Positions 6,946 to 10,667 of a stretch of 10,667 nucleotides of DNA are shown here, piece by piece; the stretch's first letter is position 1; the number at the start of each line of letters is the position of its first letter. Origin of the DNA: Rhodopirellula sp. (GTDB taxonomy: Bacteria > Planctomycetota > Planctomycetia > Pirellulales > Pirellulaceae); the NCBI GenBank assembly GCA_002712845.1, contig PAUV01000011.1, forward strand, positions 6,260 through 16,926, written 5' to 3'. The notes under the pieces are model-generated. The model worked only from the letters and a program-made list of their open reading frames with translations, searched no databases and was not told where the DNA came from. The position numbers and the translations under genes are program-made.

Positions 6946-8511
6946 CGCGCGACGTAACAGGTTGTGCGTCATCGTCTGCACTCGATCATCCGGCCCGTGG
7001 GGTCGGGACCAATGCGACCATGGCAACATGTGACCAGGCGGACTCGACAGGCCTTGGCACCACCAGATGGTGGATGCATTGAAAACAAAGTTCCCAGTTG
7101 GCCCTGGGTAAATGGTCGAAGTCCATTGCTGAGGATTTCGCCCCCCTTGCAGAGCCGTTCCCGCAGCCACAATCTGCAACCCCGCGAGGTCATCCGGCGG
7201 ATCGCCATGGTATTCCCAACCGATCAGCCCGGGAATCGTGTCTCCCAACTTCAGACCGGTTCCCTCATACAGCCAATGGTCAGGCAAAGTGCAGACCCAA
7301 TCACCGCCACCATTAACCGGATCAACGTTGCGTGCACCCATCAAGTAACCCTCATCAGGTCCCCGGTGAGGAAACGGCCCATGCTGCTGTTCTCTCAACT
7401 CAGCCCACTTGTAGTCGCCCCCGTACGGCCCACCTCGAAACAGAATACGATTTTGCTGCCCGTTCGCGCTGGCCCGGAACGGGCTAACCCAACAGACAGA
7501 ATTACCTGAGAGAAAGAGCAGACTCACACCTTGGTCACGCATGGTGGTCACACTGTGATACTGACGCAGATCCCAGTATTCATCATGCCCCACGCTTAAA
7601 AATGCTTTGCATTTCAACCCGCGTTCTGGGGTTAGCATGTCACTGTTACTGCAGTAGGTGACATCATACCCGTGCTTTTCAAGCCAGTAGGCCATGGGAT
7701 ATTCAAAGCACAACCACTCGCCTGATCCGATCGTCTGTGGATTATCGAAGATCTGCGGATACTTACCATAAGGTCGATCAAAGCTAACGTCCGCCCATGG
7801 CCCCTGATTTCCTTTGGGATGAGTGTAAACAGAATCGCGCAGTGGCCACTCATTGTAGGCCTGCCAGGTGTTATCGCTGCACTGAAACAGCACATCAGCC
7901 GGACGTTCATCTTTGACGATGAACACAACATAGCTTTGCCAATAGCCAAATCCTGTCTCATCAGACTCGGTGGTCAGTCGCCCGACATACACACCACTGA
8001 TCCAATCGCCCGGAACCTTTAGTTCGACGGCCGGCTTCCACTCGCACTCTCGAAGCTGCTTCTCAGCTTGCGCAGGCGTTTCAAGCTGCTGCCCTTGAAT
8101 CGCATCAATCGTTTTCATCAAGCGAGCACCACGACCTCCGTAGTACCCGGTTCGAAAAATTTCCAACTTAAAAGGTTTCGCCAGTGCGGTGGAAACACAG
8201 ATCCCCAAAGTCTCTCCAGCACTGACACTTTGGCGAGTACAAAAGCCTTCAATTGCCGGACAACGCACTCCATCAGCAGGCTCGGTGCGAACCCGCGTCA
8301 ATTGCCAATCTGTAGCTCCGGGTAGAGCATTTTCACGCGTGATGAAATTATCACGTTCAGCGTCCGAATCCTCGTGGTTCTTCTCAGCCGCAACTTGCGT
8401 CGCACAAACCCGCCGCGTATCGATGATCCCGGAGACCAATCCAGCAGTTGCCCCCACGCTCGCCTTGCGCAACAAATCGCGTCGGGTCGAGTGATCTGTT
8501 TTGCGTGTCAT
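6937..8511 (-). CDS. Tat-exported N,N-dimethylformamidase beta-subunit-like protein (524 aa)
   Basis: From the ATG at 8511 the protein opens with a twin-arginine signal (STRRDLLRKAS, then a modest hydrophobic run), so it should be exported folded. Residues about 68-200 form a beta-rich domain (IEGFCTRQSVSAGETLGICVS, FRTGYYGGRGARL), and about 205-520 correspond to the dimethylformamidase large-subunit-like C-terminal domain, with NTWQAYNEW (214-222), VGHDEYWD (307-314) and GWEYHGD (431-437). Characterised dimethylformamidase uses a mononuclear iron held by two Tyr and one Glu; the Tyr and Glu in these motifs are candidates, not proven equivalents. The true substrate is unknown. GGGA 7 nt upstream supports this start; a GTG at 8577 overlapping the previous stop would add 22 residues and bury the Tat signal. 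The gene lies 62 nt after the PVC heme-protein gene. No small dimethylformamidase subunit is present in the window. Confidence 0.88.
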   Translation of the reverse strand: MTRKTDHSTRRDLLRKASVGATAGLVSGIIDTRRVCATQVAAEKNHEDSDAERDNFITRENALPGATDWQLTRVRTEPADGVRCPAIEGFCTRQSVSAGETLGICVSTALAKPFKLEIFRTGYYGGRGARLMKTIDAIQGQQLETPAQAEKQLRECEWKPAVELKVPGDWISGVYVGRLTTESDETGFGYWQSYVVFIVKDERPADVLFQCSDNTWQAYNEWPLRDSVYTHPKGNQGPWADVSFDRPYGKYPQIFDNPQTIGSGEWLCFEYPMAYWLEKHGYDVTYCSNSDMLTPERGLKCKAFLSVGHDEYWDLRQYHSVTTMRDQGVSLLFLSGNSVCWVSPFRASANGQQNRILFRGGPYGGDYKWAELREQQHGPFPHRGPDEGYLMGARNVDPVNGGGDWVCTLPDHWLYEGTGLKLGDTIPGLIGWEYHGDPPDDLAGLQIVAAGTALQGGRNPQQWTSTIYPGPTGNFVFNASTIWWCQGLSSPPGHMLPWSHWSRPHGPDDRVQTMTHNLLRRALA

Positions 8512-8573
8512 CGTGCTGTCCCGCCAAACCTGATTAATGAAATACCAACACTTGTGTTGTCGTTCCGAGAGCC

Positions 8574-10667
8574 TCACTTCAATGACTGCAGATACTTCAC
8601 AATATCCACCAACTCATCTTCCGTAAGTGCCTGCTCAAGCCCTGCTGGCATGATCGATACGCTTCCGGGGTCAATTCTCTCAATATCGCTTTGCAGGATA
8701 CGAACCGACTTACCACTCGCCTGCTGCAACTGAATTGCTTCGCTGGATTCAGAAACAAGGATTCCAGAGAACACGCGACCATTCAGCGTCAAAACTTGGT
8801 ACGTCGAATAATCACGGACGATGCTGGCAGATGGAAACACAATCGATTCGAGCAAGTCCGTTGCCGACCGATTGGCTCCAATCGTCGTCAAATCCGGCCC
8901 CACTGCCTGCCCCAGATCACCAACGCGGTGACAACTGATGCACTTTGCTTTTTCAGCTGCAAATAACGCTCGACCACGAATGGCATTTCCGTCACCCAGA
9001 CGACTGCGAAGCTTTTCAAGACGGCCAAGTTTTTCCTGATGATGCTTTTTCAAACGATCCAGAATCCTATTACCCATTGGTATCGACTCACGAGGAAAAC
9101 GCTTGATCACATCTGATAGCTCATGCTCAGGAAGCGACAGCAGGGCTGCGGCGTCATTAACCCCCGCGAGGAACTGATCCGCCACAGATTGCGAAAGCTT
9201 CTGCTGGAATGGGCGAATAAGATCTCGCAACTGCCCAGGCGAAGCACTCGACAGCAGAGGTGTCACCAATTCCAATTGATCTGAATTTAAACGGGCATTG
9301 CCGATGATCTGTGCAGCTCGATCCGATTCCGTGGGCGAGATGGAATCACGATACAACCGAATCAATTGCGAAAGCGTTTCAGTTGGAACGGTGCCCGCAT
9401 GAAGAGCTGCCAGTGCATCCATCCGTAGATCGACTGGACGCTTTTGATCATCCGCGACGACACGCAACCCCTTCAGCCAATCCGCCTTGGGCCATCTGAC
9501 AGCGACAGCGATCGCTGCCCTCGCCACATCAACCTGCTCACCCAACATCAATCCAGCAACAGGCTTGATCCAAGCATCACGCGGCTGCTTCCAATCACCG
9601 CGAGCAATCGCATTGAGAACAAGGACCTGTTTGGTCGGATCGGTATCCTGCAGCATCATGGTGGCTAGTTTCGCCACGGCATCCTGCTGCAACAATCGGG
9701 AAAACAAATGCTTCGCACCACTACTTGGATCGGTTGATGCCGCAACCTGCGTTTGCAGCTTGGCAGCAAGATCGTCGCCCCATTCGGGATGTGACTGGGC
9801 AGCTCGCAACGCAACAAGGTGCAAGACGGCATCCTCAGAACCAAACATCAGTTCCAAAGTCTCATCCCTTGTCATTTCTGCATCATCAATCTGCGAGAGG
9901 GCCATCAGTAAATTCTGCCGCTGCAACGCTCCCAAAACAGGCTCCGCATCAGCCCCCCCCAATGCTTTTCGAATTGCTTGTGCATCGCCGATCTCAATCA
10001 ACGCATAAACGATGGCATGCCGTTCACTGCGGTCGATATCCGGCCGAGTCAAGCACTGAACCAAGGGCTGCACTGCGGAAAGCTCTCCCCTCATCCCCAA
10101 TGTTGTCTGAGCCTGCCGACGAACATGCGGATTGGAATCCTGCAGTAACGAACACAAACCGGCAACATCAACAGGCCCATGACTGAATCCCAAGCTACGG
10201 CAAGCCAACTGCCGTAACTCGGGTAGCGAATCCCCAGCTGCCTGCATTAGCCCTGAGACTGATTCCTTAGCGAGCAGTGGCTCCTGAGAAAGACGCCCTA
10301 ACGCAAGAATCGCATGACGTCGCACAAGAGGGTCAGCTGTTTTGATTGTGGAAATCAAGAACGAAATCATTCCAGCACCACGCGAGACCGCCTCGTTAAC
10401 CGCAGTTTCTCGCACAACATGCCGCTTATCGGCGAACAGCTCTAGCAATTCAGCTGGGGTTAATTTGTCCCACGGAACCAACAATCCCCGAGGGTCTGCG
10501 TGCCCCGCCTTGCCGTCACGGCGAATCCGATAAATTCCCCCCAGCAATTCAGGCTTCGCGAACTGCGAGGTAGGACAACCTCGATAAAACCAACCTCCGG
10601 TATCAACCACCAACAAACTGCCATCAGCATCTTCCAACACATCCGTGGGATGAAATTCACGACTGGC
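8574..10667 (-). CDS. PVC-type heme-binding protein with HEAT-like repeats and C-terminal CxxCH domain (5' end missing)
   Basis: The frame is open to the right edge, so the start is outside; 697 residues are visible. Visible residues 1-50 (SLLVVDTGGWFYRGC, GGIYRIRRDG) look like the end of the beta-propeller 'membrane-bound dehydrogenase' domain of planctomycetes. Residues about 70-520 are helical with HEAT-like repeats (RRHAILALGRL, ELRQLACRSLG, HVRRQAQTTLG). The C-terminal part is a cytochrome-c-like domain of the TIGR02603 type, with CISCH at residues 576-580 (8928-8942) for covalent heme and a Met near 673 (IMPAG) as probable axial ligand. It is probably periplasmic and electron-carrying, perhaps with sugar or alcohol dehydrogenase activity from the missing N-terminal domain; substrate unknown. 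A run of eight G at 9953-9960 (coding strand) encodes GG within LGGAD. The gene is followed after 62 nt by the dimethylformamidase-like gene, probably co-transcribed. Confidence 0.93.
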   Translation of the reverse strand, partial: ASREFHPTDVLEDADGSLLVVDTGGWFYRGCPTSQFAKPELLGGIYRIRRDGKAGHADPRGLLVPWDKLTPAELLELFADKRHVVRETAVNEAVSRGAGMISFLISTIKTADPLVRRHAILALGRLSQEPLLAKESVSGLMQAAGDSLPELRQLACRSLGFSHGPVDVAGLCSLLQDSNPHVRRQAQTTLGMRGELSAVQPLVQCLTRPDIDRSERHAIVYALIEIGDAQAIRKALGGADAEPVLGALQRQNLLMALSQIDDAEMTRDETLELMFGSEDAVLHLVALRAAQSHPEWGDDLAAKLQTQVAASTDPSSGAKHLFSRLLQQDAVAKLATMMLQDTDPTKQVLVLNAIARGDWKQPRDAWIKPVAGLMLGEQVDVARAAIAVAVRWPKADWLKGLRVVADDQKRPVDLRMDALAALHAGTVPTETLSQLIRLYRDSISPTESDRAAQIIGNARLNSDQLELVTPLLSSASPGQLRDLIRPFQQKLSQSVADQFLAGVNDAAALLSLPEHELSDVIKRFPRESIPMGNRILDRLKKHHQEKLGRLEKLRSRLGDGNAIRGRALFAAEKAKCISCHRVGDLGQAVGPDLTTIGANRSATDLLESIVFPSASIVRDYSTYQVLTLNGRVFSGILVSESSEAIQLQQASGKSVRILQSDIERIDPGSVSIMPAGLEQALTEDELVDIVKYLQSLK
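10512..10522. repeat. Near-palindrome GCCGTCACGGC inside the heme-protein gene
   Basis: This third copy of the GCCGTNACGGC core lies in coding sequence, in the codons for the RRDGKAG segment of the PVC-type heme protein. Coding constraint may explain it. Confidence 0.5.

Noticed and set aside
7421..7436. CCGTACGG palindrome as a further copy of the GCCGTNACGGC motif
   Set aside because: It lacks the central base and the outer G/C symmetry, so it is not the same motif.

Overview
The window reads as chromosomal DNA from a planctomycete, most likely of the Pirellulaceae (Rhodopirellula-like). The strongest clue is the partial gene at the right end, which encodes a PVC-type cytochrome-c/HEAT protein of a family largely confined to Planctomycetes and Verrucomicrobia. 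A Tat-exported dimethylformamidase-like protein lies beside it. Base composition is mixed (roughly half GC) and several starts lack a clear Shine-Dalgarno sequence, which also fits. All five recognised genes lie on the minus strand, so transcription runs from high to low coordinates. Taxonomy and families were recognised by eye; no search was run.

Right half (about 6.9-10.7 kb): first comes the 3' part of a PVC-type heme-binding protein (end of a beta-propeller, a long HEAT-like helical region, a C-terminal CxxCH cytochrome domain). After a 62-nt gap follows a Tat-signal protein of the N,N-dimethylformamidase beta-subunit-like family. They look like a two-gene unit of exported redox/hydrolase proteins typical of the large planctomycete periplasmic enzyme repertoire.

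A 279-nt intergenic region (6658-6936) separates this from the second unit. It holds a weak hairpin after the dimethylformamidase-like gene, a tandem 16-nt direct repeat and, presumably, the promoter of the next operon.

Left half (1-6657): a three-gene operon encodes a YqiJ-like membrane protein with a C-terminal OB fold, a long YqiK-type flotillin (SPFH domain plus very long coiled coil) and a giant protein of the DUF3686 'DNA repair ATPase' family, whose C-terminal AAA+ part lies beyond the left edge. The first two genes overlap by four bases, with the flotillin RBS inside the upstream gene; the third follows after 146 nt. The likely logic is a membrane scaffold (OB-fold protein plus flotillin) linked to a large ATPase. 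The family name 'DNA repair' is weakly founded, so this membrane-ATPase module is the best candidate here for an under-described system. I saw no rRNA, tRNA, transposase, CRISPR array or phage gene.
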